This document shows positions 37,689-45,112 of a stretch of DNA of 64,000 nt, piece by piece. Under the pieces are notes generated by a model. That model was not told where the DNA came from and made no database searches. It was given only the letters and a program-made list of their open reading frames with translations. Positions within the stretch are counted from its first letter, which is position 1; every line of letters begins with the position of its first letter. The position numbers and the translations under genes were made by a program. The DNA is from Bog-532 sp963833835 (GTDB taxonomy: Bacteria > Actinomycetota > Actinomycetes > Streptosporangiales > Streptosporangiaceae), in the NCBI GenBank assembly GCA_963833835.1, contig CAWHZI010000017.1:186001-250000 (forward strand), given 5' to 3'.

Positions 37689-39273
37689 CTACGGCCACCC
37701 GCTGCTGTTCGGGTCGTTCATCACCCCGGCCGCGGCCGACCCGGAGCGGACCGTCGGGCTCGCCGTGCTGTCCGAGCAGACCGGGCTGGACCTGGTGACC
37801 TTCCAGGACCACCCCTACCAGCCCGCGTTCCTGGACACCTGGACGCTGCTCAGCTACGTCGCCGCCCGGACCAGCCGGGTCCGGCTCGCGGCCAACGTGA
37901 CCAACCTGCCGCTGCGCCCGCCGGGCGTGCTGGCCCGGTCGGCGGCCAGCCTGGACCTGCTCAGCGGCGGCCGGGCTGAGCTCGGCCTGGGCGCCGGCGC
38001 GTTCTGGGACGCGATCGAGGCCATGGGCGGTCGCCGGCTCCGTCCCGGCCAGGCCCGGCAGGCGCTGGAGGAGGCCATCGGGATCATCCGCCAGACCTGG
38101 GCCGCGGACCAGCGCGGCGGGGTCCGTCTCAACGGCGAGTTCTACCAGGTGAACGGGGCTAAGCGCGGTCCGGCGCCCGCGCACGACGTGGGTATCTGGC
38201 TCGGCGCCTACAAGCCGGGCATGCTCGCCCTGACCGGGCGTGCGGCCGACGGCTGGCTGCCCTCGCTCGGCTACCTGCAGCCCGGTGACCTGGCCGCGGG
38301 GAACAAGATCATCGACGAGGCGGCCCAGCAGGCCGGGCGGTCCCCGGACCAGATCCGCCGGCTGCTCAACGTCTCGGGCCAGTTCCGCCCGGTCAGCCGG
38401 GGCCCGCTGGACGGCCCGGCCGAGCAGTGGGCCGAGGAGCTGGCCGACCTGGCCCTGTCCGACGGGATCAGCACGTTCATCGTGGCCGCCGACGACCCGG
38501 ACGACCTGAGCCGGTTCGCGGCCGAGGTCGCGCCCGCCGTCCGCGACCTGGTCGCGGCCGAGCGCGCCACCGCTCCGGTCGTCCCACGCGGCACATCAAC
38601 CACTTCAGACCCAGAAATCACAACAGTCACTACCGGTGCGTCGGCGCCGTCGGCTGCCACCAGCGGTGCGTTCGCGCTCGTGCCCACCCCCGACGACGGG
38701 GTCCGCCGCAGCACCACCCGGGTGTGGGACGAAGCGGACCGGCCCACCGGCCCGGCCCGTGACCCGGCCCGGGCCTACACCGCCCAGGAGCAGGCCGACG
38801 GCGGCCAACTGATCGAGGTCCACAACGCGCTGCGGGCCGAGCTCGACCAGATCTTCGACCTGATTGACCAGGTGGCGGCGGGTACGATGAACGCCGCGAC
38901 CGCGCGGTCGCACCTCAACGAGATGACGATGCGGCAGAACAACTGGACCCTGGGCACGTACTGCGAGTCCTACTGCCGGGTCGTCACCATGCACCACACC
39001 CTCGAGGACCAATCGCTGTTCCCGCAGCTACGGCAGCGCGACCCGCGGCTGGCCCCGGTCATCGAGCGACTGCAGGCCGAGCACCGGGTCATCCACGACG
39101 TGCTGGACGGTGTCGACCGCGCACTGGTCGCGTTCGTCTCCACCGACGACCGGGACGCCGCGCTGTCCGGCCTGCGCGCCGCCGCGGACCTGCTCAGCGA
39201 CAGCCTGCGCTCCCACTTGTCCTACGAAGAACGTGAGCTGGTCGAGCCCATCGCCCGCCTGGGGATGCTCTGA
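37681..39273 (+). CDS. LLM flavin oxidoreductase fused to a hemerythrin domain
   Basis: A 530-residue two-domain protein. Residues 1-295 are a luciferase-like oxidoreductase: 'GLDLVTFQDHPYQPAFLD', 'RLAANVTNLPLRPPGVLARS', 'GGRAELGLGAGAFWDAIEAM' and 'GYLQPGDLAAGN'. A Thr/Ser/Pro linker (about 296-365) leads to a four-helix hemerythrin-like domain (about 370-530) with the expected iron ligands spread over the helices: His in 'IEVHNALRAELD', 'MHHTLEDQSLFPQL', 'EHRVIHDVLDGV' and 'HLSYEERELVEP'. Hemerythrin domains bind O2, NO or iron. The combination suggests a flavoenzyme that senses or is supplied by a di-iron O2-binding unit (inference). Confidence 0.9.
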   Translation: MTDYGHPLLFGSFITPAAADPERTVGLAVLSEQTGLDLVTFQDHPYQPAFLDTWTLLSYVAARTSRVRLAANVTNLPLRPPGVLARSAASLDLLSGGRAELGLGAGAFWDAIEAMGGRRLRPGQARQALEEAIGIIRQTWAADQRGGVRLNGEFYQVNGAKRGPAPAHDVGIWLGAYKPGMLALTGRAADGWLPSLGYLQPGDLAAGNKIIDEAAQQAGRSPDQIRRLLNVSGQFRPVSRGPLDGPAEQWAEELADLALSDGISTFIVAADDPDDLSRFAAEVAPAVRDLVAAERATAPVVPRGTSTTSDPEITTVTTGASAPSAATSGAFALVPTPDDGVRRSTTRVWDEADRPTGPARDPARAYTAQEQADGGQLIEVHNALRAELDQIFDLIDQVAAGTMNAATARSHLNEMTMRQNNWTLGTYCESYCRVVTMHHTLEDQSLFPQLRQRDPRLAPVIERLQAEHRVIHDVLDGVDRALVAFVSTDDRDAALSGLRAAADLLSDSLRSHLSYEERELVEPIARLGML

Positions 39274-39324
39274 CCAGCCGCCACTCACCTAACGATCACC
39301 ACTGAAACAGGAGTTCAAGGAATC

Positions 39325-39903
39325 ATGCCCACGCTCACGATCATCGTTGGTTCGACCCGCCCAGGCCGCGCCGGCCAGCCGATCGCCGAATGGTTTGCCG
39401 ACCGGGCCCGGACCCACGCCGGATTCGACGTCGAGGTCGCCGACCTGGCCGAGATCGGGCTGCCGCTGCTCGACGAGCCGAACCACCCGCGGCTCGGGCA
39501 GTACACCAAGCAGCACACCAAGGACTGGAGCGCGATCGTCGACCGGGCCGACGCGGTGGTCTTCGTGACCCCCGAGTACAACTACGGCTATCCCGCGGCG
39601 CTCAAGAACGCCATCGACTTCCTGCACCGCGAGTGGCGGGACAAGCCGGCCGGCTTCGTCTCCTATGGCGGCGTGGCCGCCGGTACCCGCGCCGTCCAGC
39701 AGCTCAAGCAGGTCGTGACCACGCTGCGCATGACCCCGGTGTTCGACAGCGTGAACATCCCGTTCCACGCCCAGCTGATCAAGGACGGCAAGTTCGAGGC
39801 CACCGACCTGCTGAACCAGGCCGCCGACACCATGCTGGACGAGCTCGTCCGGGTCGAGTCCGCGCTGCACCAGCTGCGCGCCCCGGCCACCCAGCCCGCC
39901 TGA
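39325..39903 (+). CDS. NADPH-dependent FMN reductase family protein
   Basis: A 192-residue flavodoxin-fold protein with AAGGAATC upstream. Motifs: 'IIVGSTRPGRAGQPIAEWF' (phosphate-binding loop for FMN), 'VVFVTPEYNYGYPAALKNAI' (the PEYN motif of the family) and 'GFVSYGGVAAGTRAVQQL'. It reduces FMN or quinones with NAD(P)H and could feed reduced flavin to the LLM enzyme encoded 51 bp before it. Confidence 0.92.
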   Translation: MPTLTIIVGSTRPGRAGQPIAEWFADRARTHAGFDVEVADLAEIGLPLLDEPNHPRLGQYTKQHTKDWSAIVDRADAVVFVTPEYNYGYPAALKNAIDFLHREWRDKPAGFVSYGGVAAGTRAVQQLKQVVTTLRMTPVFDSVNIPFHAQLIKDGKFEATDLLNQAADTMLDELVRVESALHQLRAPATQPA

Positions 39904-39915
39904 CCTGCGGGCCAG

Positions 39916-40689
39916 ATGCCGCCGACCCCGGTGTTCGCCCTTACCGGGCACACCGCGCTGATCACCGGCTCGGCCCGGGGACTGGGCCTGGAGATGGCCC
40001 GCGGGCTGGCCGCCGCGGGTGCCCGGGTCGTGCTGAACGGGCGCGATCCCGCCCGCCTCGGCCAGGCCGCCCAGCTGCTGGCCGACGAGGGCCTCAAGAC
40101 GGTCGCCTGCCCGTTCGATGTCACCGACGCCGACGCCACCACGGCGGCCCTTGAGTCCCTGCTCGAGGTCAGCGGTCCCGTCGACATCCTGGTCAACAAC
40201 GTCGGGCAGCGTGACCGTCGCGGGCTGGACGCGGTCACCACCGCGGATCTGGCCCGGATGGTCGACACGCACGTGATCTCCGCGTACCGGATCAGCCGGT
40301 ACGTGGCCCAGGACCTGATCCGCCGCGGCCTGCCGGGACGGATCATCAACGTTTCCTCGGTGCTGGCTCACCTGGGCCGGCTCGGGGACGTGGCCTACCC
40401 GGTGGCCAAGGCCGGCCTGGACGGCCTCACCCGCTCGCTGGCCGCCGAACTGGGCCCGCACGGCATCACCGTCAACGCCATCGCGCCAGGCAGCTTCGCC
40501 ACCGAGACCAACGCCGCGCTGGCCGCCGACCCCGTGTGGCAGGAACGGCTGCGGATGCGCACCGCGCTCGGCCGCTGGGGCCGCCCCGAGGAGATCGCCG
40601 GCGCCGTCGTGTTCCTGGCCAGTGCCTCCGCCTCCTACATCACCGGCCAGGTCCTCGCGGTCGACGGCGGCATGACCGTCACCTTCTGA
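39916..40689 (+). CDS. SDR family oxidoreductase (gluconate 5-dehydrogenase/FabG-like)
   Basis: A 257-residue classical SDR. Cofactor motif 'ALITGSARGLGLEMARGL', 'VDILVNNVGQRD', catalytic Ser in 'INVSSVLAHLG', Tyr-Lys in 'YPVAKAGLDGLTRSLAAEL', and the C-terminal 'ITGQVLAVDGGMTVTF'. It follows the FMN reductase gene after 12 bp, so the three genes from 37681 may form one operon. Confidence 0.93.
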   Translation: MPPTPVFALTGHTALITGSARGLGLEMARGLAAAGARVVLNGRDPARLGQAAQLLADEGLKTVACPFDVTDADATTAALESLLEVSGPVDILVNNVGQRDRRGLDAVTTADLARMVDTHVISAYRISRYVAQDLIRRGLPGRIINVSSVLAHLGRLGDVAYPVAKAGLDGLTRSLAAELGPHGITVNAIAPGSFATETNAALAADPVWQERLRMRTALGRWGRPEEIAGAVVFLASASASYITGQVLAVDGGMTVTF

Positions 40690-40736
40690 GCCGCCCGCCC
40701 TCAACTTCGGCTGAATGGCGCGTGTTAGCCTCCATC

Positions 40737-40752
40737 CATACAGCCCTGTATG
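40737..40752. promoter_or_regulatory. CATACAG-CC-CTGTATG palindrome
   Basis: A perfect 16-bp inverted repeat (7-bp arms, 2-bp spacer) lies directly before the DUF2867 gene and overlaps one of its possible start codons (ATG 40750). The form is typical of a TetR-type operator (ATACAG...CTGTAT). The cognate regulator is not known. Confidence 0.6.
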
Positions 40753-40767
40753 TCGGAAGGCCAGGCC

Positions 40768-41268
40768 GTGACGCCGCTTCCCCAGTCACCGTCCGGGACA
40801 TCAGCCCAGGTGCGCCAGCTCGACCCGTCGCCACAGGTCCGCGCGCTGAGCACGCTGCCTGGCGTCGACTATGCGGACGCGTTCACCGTGACCGGCCCGG
40901 CGGCCAGCGAGCGCACGCCGGAGCAGTGGGCCCGCACCGTACTGGACCGGGCCCCGCGGCCGGTGCGCCTCAAGCTGGTGGTGGGCTGGACCCTGCTCGG
41001 ACTGCGGCTCGGGGTCCGGCCGCCCGGCGGCCGTATCCTCGGCTGGCGGATCCGCCGCAGCACCCCGGACTTGGTGCTCCTCGGCGTGGACTCCCTCGTG
41101 GGGCTGCCCGCCGAGCTGCTGTTCCTGCGTCAGCCGGACGGGCTGCTGTTCGCCACGTTCGTCCACCAGCAGAGCCGGTACGCGCGAGTCCTGTGGCCGC
41201 GGGTCGTGCCCAGTCACCAGCGGATCATCCGCTCGCTGCTGGCCGGCGGTGCTCGCCAAGCCAGCTGA
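40768..41268 (+). CDS. DUF2867 family protein
   Basis: From GTG 40768 (GGAAGG well spaced upstream) the frame gives 166 residues; ATG 40750 would add six and would overlap the palindrome. Blocks 'LPGVDYADAFTVTGPAASER', 'PEQWARTVLDRAP', 'DLVLLGVDSLVGLPAELLFL' and 'VLWPRVVPSHQRIIRSLL' match DUF2867, a START/polyketide-cyclase-like fold of unknown function, often next to TetR regulators and SDRs. Confidence 0.78.
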   Translation: MTPLPQSPSGTSAQVRQLDPSPQVRALSTLPGVDYADAFTVTGPAASERTPEQWARTVLDRAPRPVRLKLVVGWTLLGLRLGVRPPGGRILGWRIRRSTPDLVLLGVDSLVGLPAELLFLRQPDGLLFATFVHQQSRYARVLWPRVVPSHQRIIRSLLAGGARQAS

Positions 41269-41305
41269 CGACGCGCGCCGGGTCCATCGCGCCGGTTGAC
41301 GGCGG

Positions 41306-42169
41306 CTAGCCGGCCACCCGGTCGAGCCAGCTGATCAGGGCACCGATGACCTCGTCCCGGTTGGTCTCGTTGAGGATCTCGTGCCGCGCGTTCGGGTAGG
41401 TGACCACGGTGACGTCGGTCAGGCCGGCCTGCTTGAGCCGGTCGGCCAGCGGGGTCAGCAACGTGAGCCCGCCGTTGACCGGGTCCAGTTCCCCGGCCGC
41501 GATGTAGACGGGCAGGTCGGGGCGGATCTGCGCCACCTCCTCCGGGTCGGCCAGCGCCCGCGCGCCCTCGAACATCTGCTTGGCCGAGTCGGGGTCCAGG
41601 CCGAAACCGCACAGCGGGTCGGCGACGTAGGCGTCCACGATGGCCTCGTCCCGGGTCAGCCAGTCGTAGTCGGTCCGGGCCGGCGCGAACGGGGCGTTGA
41701 ACATGGCCAGGTCCAGCGGCTGGTCCAGGTCGAGCGCGGGCTCGAGCAGGTCGATGACCGCGGTGCCGGTCAGGACCGCCGCGTCCACCTCCCAGCTGTG
41801 GCGGAGCAGGTACTGCTGGACCGCGAACGAGCCCATGCTGTGCCCGAGCAGCACCAGCGGCAGCCCGGGCTGCTCGTCCCGGATCCGGGCACTGAGCCCG
41901 CCGATGTCATCCACCAGCGCCGGCCAGCCGCCGTCCCCGAGCTGCCCGGGCTCACCGATGACACTGGCCCCGTGCCCGCGGTGGTCCTGCCCGTACACGA
42001 CGTACCCGGCGTCGTTCAGCGCCCGCGCGACGTGCTCGTACCGCTGGACGTGCTCGCCCATGCCGTGCGTCAGCTGGACCACAGCCCGCGGCGCACCCGG
42101 CGGATCCCACCGGTACGCCATGATCTGAGCTCCGTCTTCCGACGGGTACGTGAAGGTACTCGACGCCAT
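41306..42169 (-). CDS. alpha/beta hydrolase (monoacylglycerol lipase-like)
   Basis: A 287-residue protein from ATG 42167-42169 with GAAGGG upstream. Motifs: 'VVQLTHGMGEHVQRYEHVA' (oxyanion region), 'VVYGQDHRGHGAS', nucleophile Ser in 'LLGHSMGSFAVQQYL', acidic residue in 'AAGELDPVNGG', and His in 'YPNARHEILNE'. All triad members are present. The HGMGEH pattern fits Hydrolase_4 monoacylglycerol lipases or lysophospholipases. No signal peptide, so it is intracellular. Confidence 0.92.
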   Translation of the reverse strand: MASSTFTYPSEDGAQIMAYRWDPPGAPRAVVQLTHGMGEHVQRYEHVARALNDAGYVVYGQDHRGHGASVIGEPGQLGDGGWPALVDDIGGLSARIRDEQPGLPLVLLGHSMGSFAVQQYLLRHSWEVDAAVLTGTAVIDLLEPALDLDQPLDLAMFNAPFAPARTDYDWLTRDEAIVDAYVADPLCGFGLDPDSAKQMFEGARALADPEEVAQIRPDLPVYIAAGELDPVNGGLTLLTPLADRLKQAGLTDVTVVTYPNARHEILNETNRDEVIGALISWLDRVAG

Positions 42170-42220
42170 CGGGAACATCCCTTCGAATCGGTGGCCAGCC
42201 GTACTCTTCCTGATCTTCCC

Positions 42221-42682
42221 ATGCCTCAACAACTTGTTGACAACAAGGTGTTGGCGGGTGAGGGTGACGGTGTGCCTGACTATCACCCTGATCACCAGCA
42301 CGCGGCCCGGGAGGCCGACGCCCGCCGGGAGCTGCTGGCCGATGGCGCCTCCGAGTTGCCCCGCCCGCCGTGGCGGCACCCCAGCGAGCCGCCCCCGGCG
42401 GCCGAGCTGATCCGCTTCGCGCTCTGGCGCGCGGGCCGCGATGACCTCGACGAGCAGGCCCTGCTCGCCGCCTTGGCCCTGTTGCCCGCGGCCCGGGCCG
42501 AGACGGACCAGATCGAGGCCGCGCTGCTCCTGACGGCCCGGTCGTCCGGCCTGCCCTGGCCGCGGATCTCCCGGGCCATGGGGCTGGCCTCGGCCCAGGC
42601 CGCCCAGCAGCGTTTCGAGCGGGTGACCGGCCGGGTCGAACACGGGCCCACCAGCCGGGCCGGACACCGGCGCAGCCCGTGA
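42221..42682 (+). CDS. putative small DNA-binding protein
   Basis: A 153-residue protein with two palindromes covering its first codons (see 42226-42247). The N-terminal part is charged. The C-terminal two thirds has 'AAELIRFALWRAGRDDLDEQ', 'LLLTARSSGLPWPRISRAM' and 'GLASAQAAQQRFERVTGR', the last part resembling a helix-turn-helix that reads DNA in a sigma-region-4-like way. Similar actinobacterial proteins are annotated as DNA-binding. It overlaps the next gene by four bases (GTGA), so both work together. Confidence 0.65.
   Translation: MPQQLVDNKVLAGEGDGVPDYHPDHQHAAREADARRELLADGASELPRPPWRHPSEPPPAAELIRFALWRAGRDDLDEQALLAALALLPAARAETDQIEAALLLTARSSGLPWPRISRAMGLASAQAAQQRFERVTGRVEHGPTSRAGHRRSP
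42226..42247. promoter_or_regulatory. two overlapping 15-bp palindromes at the start of the regulator gene
   Basis: TCAACAACTTGTTGA (42226-42240) and CTTGTTGACAACAAG (42233-42247) are each perfect palindromes around a single central base and share eight bases. They begin five bases after the A of the ATG at 42221. A DNA-binding protein with autoregulation could use them; they may also be a strong mRNA stem near the start codon. Confidence 0.5.
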
Positions 42683-43317
42683 CCTATGTGTCTGCACCGG
42701 AGGATCTGGCCCTGCTCGGGGCCAGGGTGCTCGGTTTCCCCCGGGCCAGCCGGATCGCCGCCCGCTATGGCCTCAACCTGACCGTGGTCGAGGAGGCGCT
42801 GCTGGATTTCGAGGCCCGGGGCTGGGCCCGGCACACAAGCTTCGCCGAAAGCTCGGGCTGGTCCACCACTGAGGCGGGCAAGGCCGAGGTCGAGCGCCGC
42901 CTGGCCGCGGAACTGGACCGGGCCGGCGCCCGCGATGCCGTCACCGCCGCGCACGTCTCCTTCGGCCCGCTCAACCGCCGCTTCAGCACCGCGTGCACCG
43001 ACTGGCAGATCCGTCCTACCCGCGTCGATCCCATGGCGTTCAACGACCACAGCGACTGGTCCTGGGACGAACGCGTGCTGAAGACCCTGACCTCGGTAGG
43101 CCACGCGTTCCGCCAGCTGTGCGACAAGCTGGCCGCCGCCTTGGCCCGCTTCCACGGCTACGCCGACCGGTACTTCGCCGCCCTGGTCCACGTCGACGCC
43201 GGCCGCCGCGCCTGGATCGACGCCTACGACCGCGACTCCTGCCACCTGGTCTGGATCCAGTTCCACGAAGACCTGCTGGCCACCCTCAACCTCCCCCGCG
43301 GCTCCGACACCGATTGA
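42679..43317 (+). CDS. putative winged-helix protein of unknown function
   Basis: A 212-residue protein beginning at a GTG that overlaps the previous stop by four bases. The N-terminal 75 residues look like a winged helix ('FPRASRIAARYGLNLTVVEE', 'LLDFEARGWARHTSF'). The remaining part is helical with conserved-looking 'WQIRPTRVDPMAFNDHSDWS' and 'FAALVHVDAGRRAWIDAYDR'. This fits a small actinobacterial regulator family without a named function. Confidence 0.6.
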   Translation: MTYVSAPEDLALLGARVLGFPRASRIAARYGLNLTVVEEALLDFEARGWARHTSFAESSGWSTTEAGKAEVERRLAAELDRAGARDAVTAAHVSFGPLNRRFSTACTDWQIRPTRVDPMAFNDHSDWSWDERVLKTLTSVGHAFRQLCDKLAAALARFHGYADRYFAALVHVDAGRRAWIDAYDRDSCHLVWIQFHEDLLATLNLPRGSDTD

Positions 43318-43335
43318 GCCGCGTGGCTGATCCGG

Positions 43336-43452
43336 CTAGCCCTCCTGGTTGTCACCCCGGCGGCGGGTCAGCCTGATGCGGAGGCGGGCGGTGCGCGGCT
43401 CGGCCAGGGCCACCGCGTCCTCCCACGCTACGGACAGACTGGTTAACGCCAT
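43336..43452 (-). CDS. possible small protein (38 aa)
   Basis: On the minus strand ATG 43450-43452 (GGGGAC upstream) opens a 39-codon frame with GC-rich third positions: 'MALTSLSVAWEDAVALAEPR', ending in a basic stretch with 'RIRLTRRRGDN'. It fills a gap that is otherwise without a gene. The codon pattern is coding-like, but no family is recognised. Confidence 0.35.
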   Translation of the reverse strand: MALTSLSVAWEDAVALAEPRTARLRIRLTRRRGDNQEG

Positions 43453-43510
43453 GTCCCCATTGTGCGCCGAATAGCTCCTCATCCGAGGAGCGAGCCAGTC
43501 CCGTCGTGCG

Positions 43511-43540
43511 TTATTAAATCTATTTTTATTTTTAACAAAG
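43511..43540. promoter_or_regulatory. AT-rich island upstream of the GNAT gene
   Basis: About 30 bases of almost only A and T (43511-43540) stand out against the surrounding 70% GC. They lie 57 bp upstream of the acetyltransferase start. Such islands often mark promoters or nucleoid-protein (Lsr2-like) sites in actinobacteria. No exact -35/-10 pair can be chosen. Confidence 0.45.
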
Positions 43541-43596
43541 GTCCGTATGGTCGAGGCCGTTACCTCGGTATCGAGTCAGATTGTGGAGGGGTCAAG

Positions 43597-44118
43597 ATGG
43601 CCGTCACCAGGCTGTTGTCGGTTGACGACGCCGAGGAGCTGACCGCCCTCGTGGGCGAGAATCGCGAGTTCCTGGCCCCGTGGGAGCCCCAGCACGACGA
43701 GCTCTACTTCACGGTCGAGGGCCAGCGCGACAGCCTGCGGCGAGCGCTCGAGGCCTATGCCCGGGAGGCAATGGTGCCGCTGGCCATCGTGGCCGAAGAT
43801 GGCTGTCTGGCCGGGCGCATCAGCATCAACGGCGTCACCCGCGGCGCCTTTCAATCGGCCGCGCTCGGCTACTGGGTGAGCCAATCCCATAATGGCCGCG
43901 GCCTGGCCACGGCGGCCGTGGCCGAGGCAATCGGCGTCGCGTTCAAGCAGCTCGGCCTGCACCGCCTCCAGGCCGAGACCCTGCTGCACAACACCGGATC
44001 CCAGCGGGTCCTGGCCCGCAACGGGTTCCAGCCCTTCGCCATCGCACCGGCCTACCTGAAGATCGCCGGCCGCTGGCAGGACCACATCATGTTCCACCTG
44101 TTCAACCAGACTGAGTAA
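43597..44118 (+). CDS. GNAT acetyltransferase (RimJ/RimL-like)
   Basis: A 173-residue protein with GGAGGGG upstream. Motifs: 'FLAPWEPQHDELYF' (RimJ-type N-terminus), 'AALGYWVSQSHNGRGLATAA' (acetyl-CoA loop, Q/H-x-x-G-R-G-L-A), 'LGLHRLQAETLLHNTGSQRV' and 'LARNGFQPF'. These place it in the Acetyltransf_3 group that acetylates protein N-termini or small molecules. It is followed after three bases by the nucleotidyltransferase gene. Confidence 0.92.
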   Translation: MAVTRLLSVDDAEELTALVGENREFLAPWEPQHDELYFTVEGQRDSLRRALEAYAREAMVPLAIVAEDGCLAGRISINGVTRGAFQSAALGYWVSQSHNGRGLATAAVAEAIGVAFKQLGLHRLQAETLLHNTGSQRVLARNGFQPFAIAPAYLKIAGRWQDHIMFHLFNQTE

Positions 44119-44121
44119 CGC

Positions 44122-44889
44122 ATGGACGACGGCGCCTTCCTGGCCCACGTGGCCGACCAACTCGGGGGCTTGCCGACAGTGCGGGCGGTCTCGCTCGGGG
44201 GCTCGCGGGCCGAGGGGACGAACCGGCCGGACAGCGACTGGGACTTCAGCCTCTACTACCGGGGTCACTTCGACCCGCAGACGCTGCGGGACATCGGCTG
44301 GCCCGGCGCGGTTTCCGAGGTCGGCGGCTGGGGTGGCGGAGTCTTCAACGGCGGCGCGTGGCTGGAGATCGACGGGCGCCGCTGCGACATCCACTACCGG
44401 GACCTGGATACCGTCGACCACGAGCTGGCCGAGGCGAGCGAGGGCCGTTTCCGGATCGAGCCGCTGATGTTCCATCTCGCGGGTATTCCGTCCTACCTGG
44501 TCCTGGCCGAGCTGGCCGTCAAGCACGTCCTGCGCGGCCAGCTGCCGACCCCGCGTTACCCAGCGACCCTGCGCGCGCGGGCGCCCGGCGTGTGGTGGAA
44601 CCGAGCCGACCGGACGTTCGGGTACGCGCACGCGAACCACGCTCCGTACGGGCGGCTGGCGCAGTCCGCTGGCCTGGTCGCTCAGGCCGCTTCGCAGGCG
44701 GCCCACGCGGTGCTGGCCGCCCGGGGCCAGTGGGTCACCAACGAGAAGACCCTGCTCACCCGGGCCGGCCTGCGCCAAGTTGATAATTTCCTGACCGCCG
44801 CGACCCCAGACCCCGCCGTCCTGCGAGAGGTGGTGGAGCAGTCCTGGGCCTATTGCCGCACCGCCGTGAGCGAGGCCACGGCAGTCTGA
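44122..44889 (+). CDS. nucleotidyltransferase domain protein
   Basis: A 255-residue protein. The Pol-beta-like nucleotidyltransferase motif is 'VSLGGSRAEGTNRPDSDWDF', with G-G-S and the two catalytic Asp residues in D-S-D-W-D; the third acidic residue is in 'GRRCDIHYRDLD'. A helical C-terminal domain follows (about 130-255). Such proteins adenylylate antibiotics or other targets, or act as MNT toxin-antitoxin partners. No HEPN partner is adjacent, so an antibiotic- or metabolite-modifying role is more likely. Confidence 0.85.
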   Translation: MDDGAFLAHVADQLGGLPTVRAVSLGGSRAEGTNRPDSDWDFSLYYRGHFDPQTLRDIGWPGAVSEVGGWGGGVFNGGAWLEIDGRRCDIHYRDLDTVDHELAEASEGRFRIEPLMFHLAGIPSYLVLAELAVKHVLRGQLPTPRYPATLRARAPGVWWNRADRTFGYAHANHAPYGRLAQSAGLVAQAASQAAHAVLAARGQWVTNEKTLLTRAGLRQVDNFLTAATPDPAVLREVVEQSWAYCRTAVSEATAV

Positions 44890-44926
44890 TTCCGCGATCA
44901 GACACCATGTATTGGAGCGACCGCAG

Positions 44927-45047
44927 ATGAACCCGACCCACCCGACTCCCTTCGAACGCGATATCGCGGCCCAGCCCGAGGCCCTGCGCGCCTTCGCCCA
45001 CCCCGGGCACGTTTGCGTACGGCAGCAAGATCACCACCACGCTGTGA
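44927..45047 (+). pseudogene. remnant of a SIS-domain sugar isomerase-like gene
   Basis: ATG 44927 opens with 'FERDIAAQPEALRAFA', which matches the first residues of actinobacterial SIS-domain phosphosugar isomerase-like proteins. About 26 codons later another frame (from about 45005) gives 'GTFAYGSKITTTL' and a stop at 45045-45047, which looks like the C-terminus of the same family. More than 250 residues between the two ends are missing. The simplest reading is one large internal deletion. The match is from memory and short, so it is tentative. Confidence 0.45.
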
Positions 45048-45112
45048 CCCGCCGCCGGCCGGGCCCGGTTATTTAGTTGGCCGGCGGACGTATCGGGTGC
45101 TGGAATGTCGCG

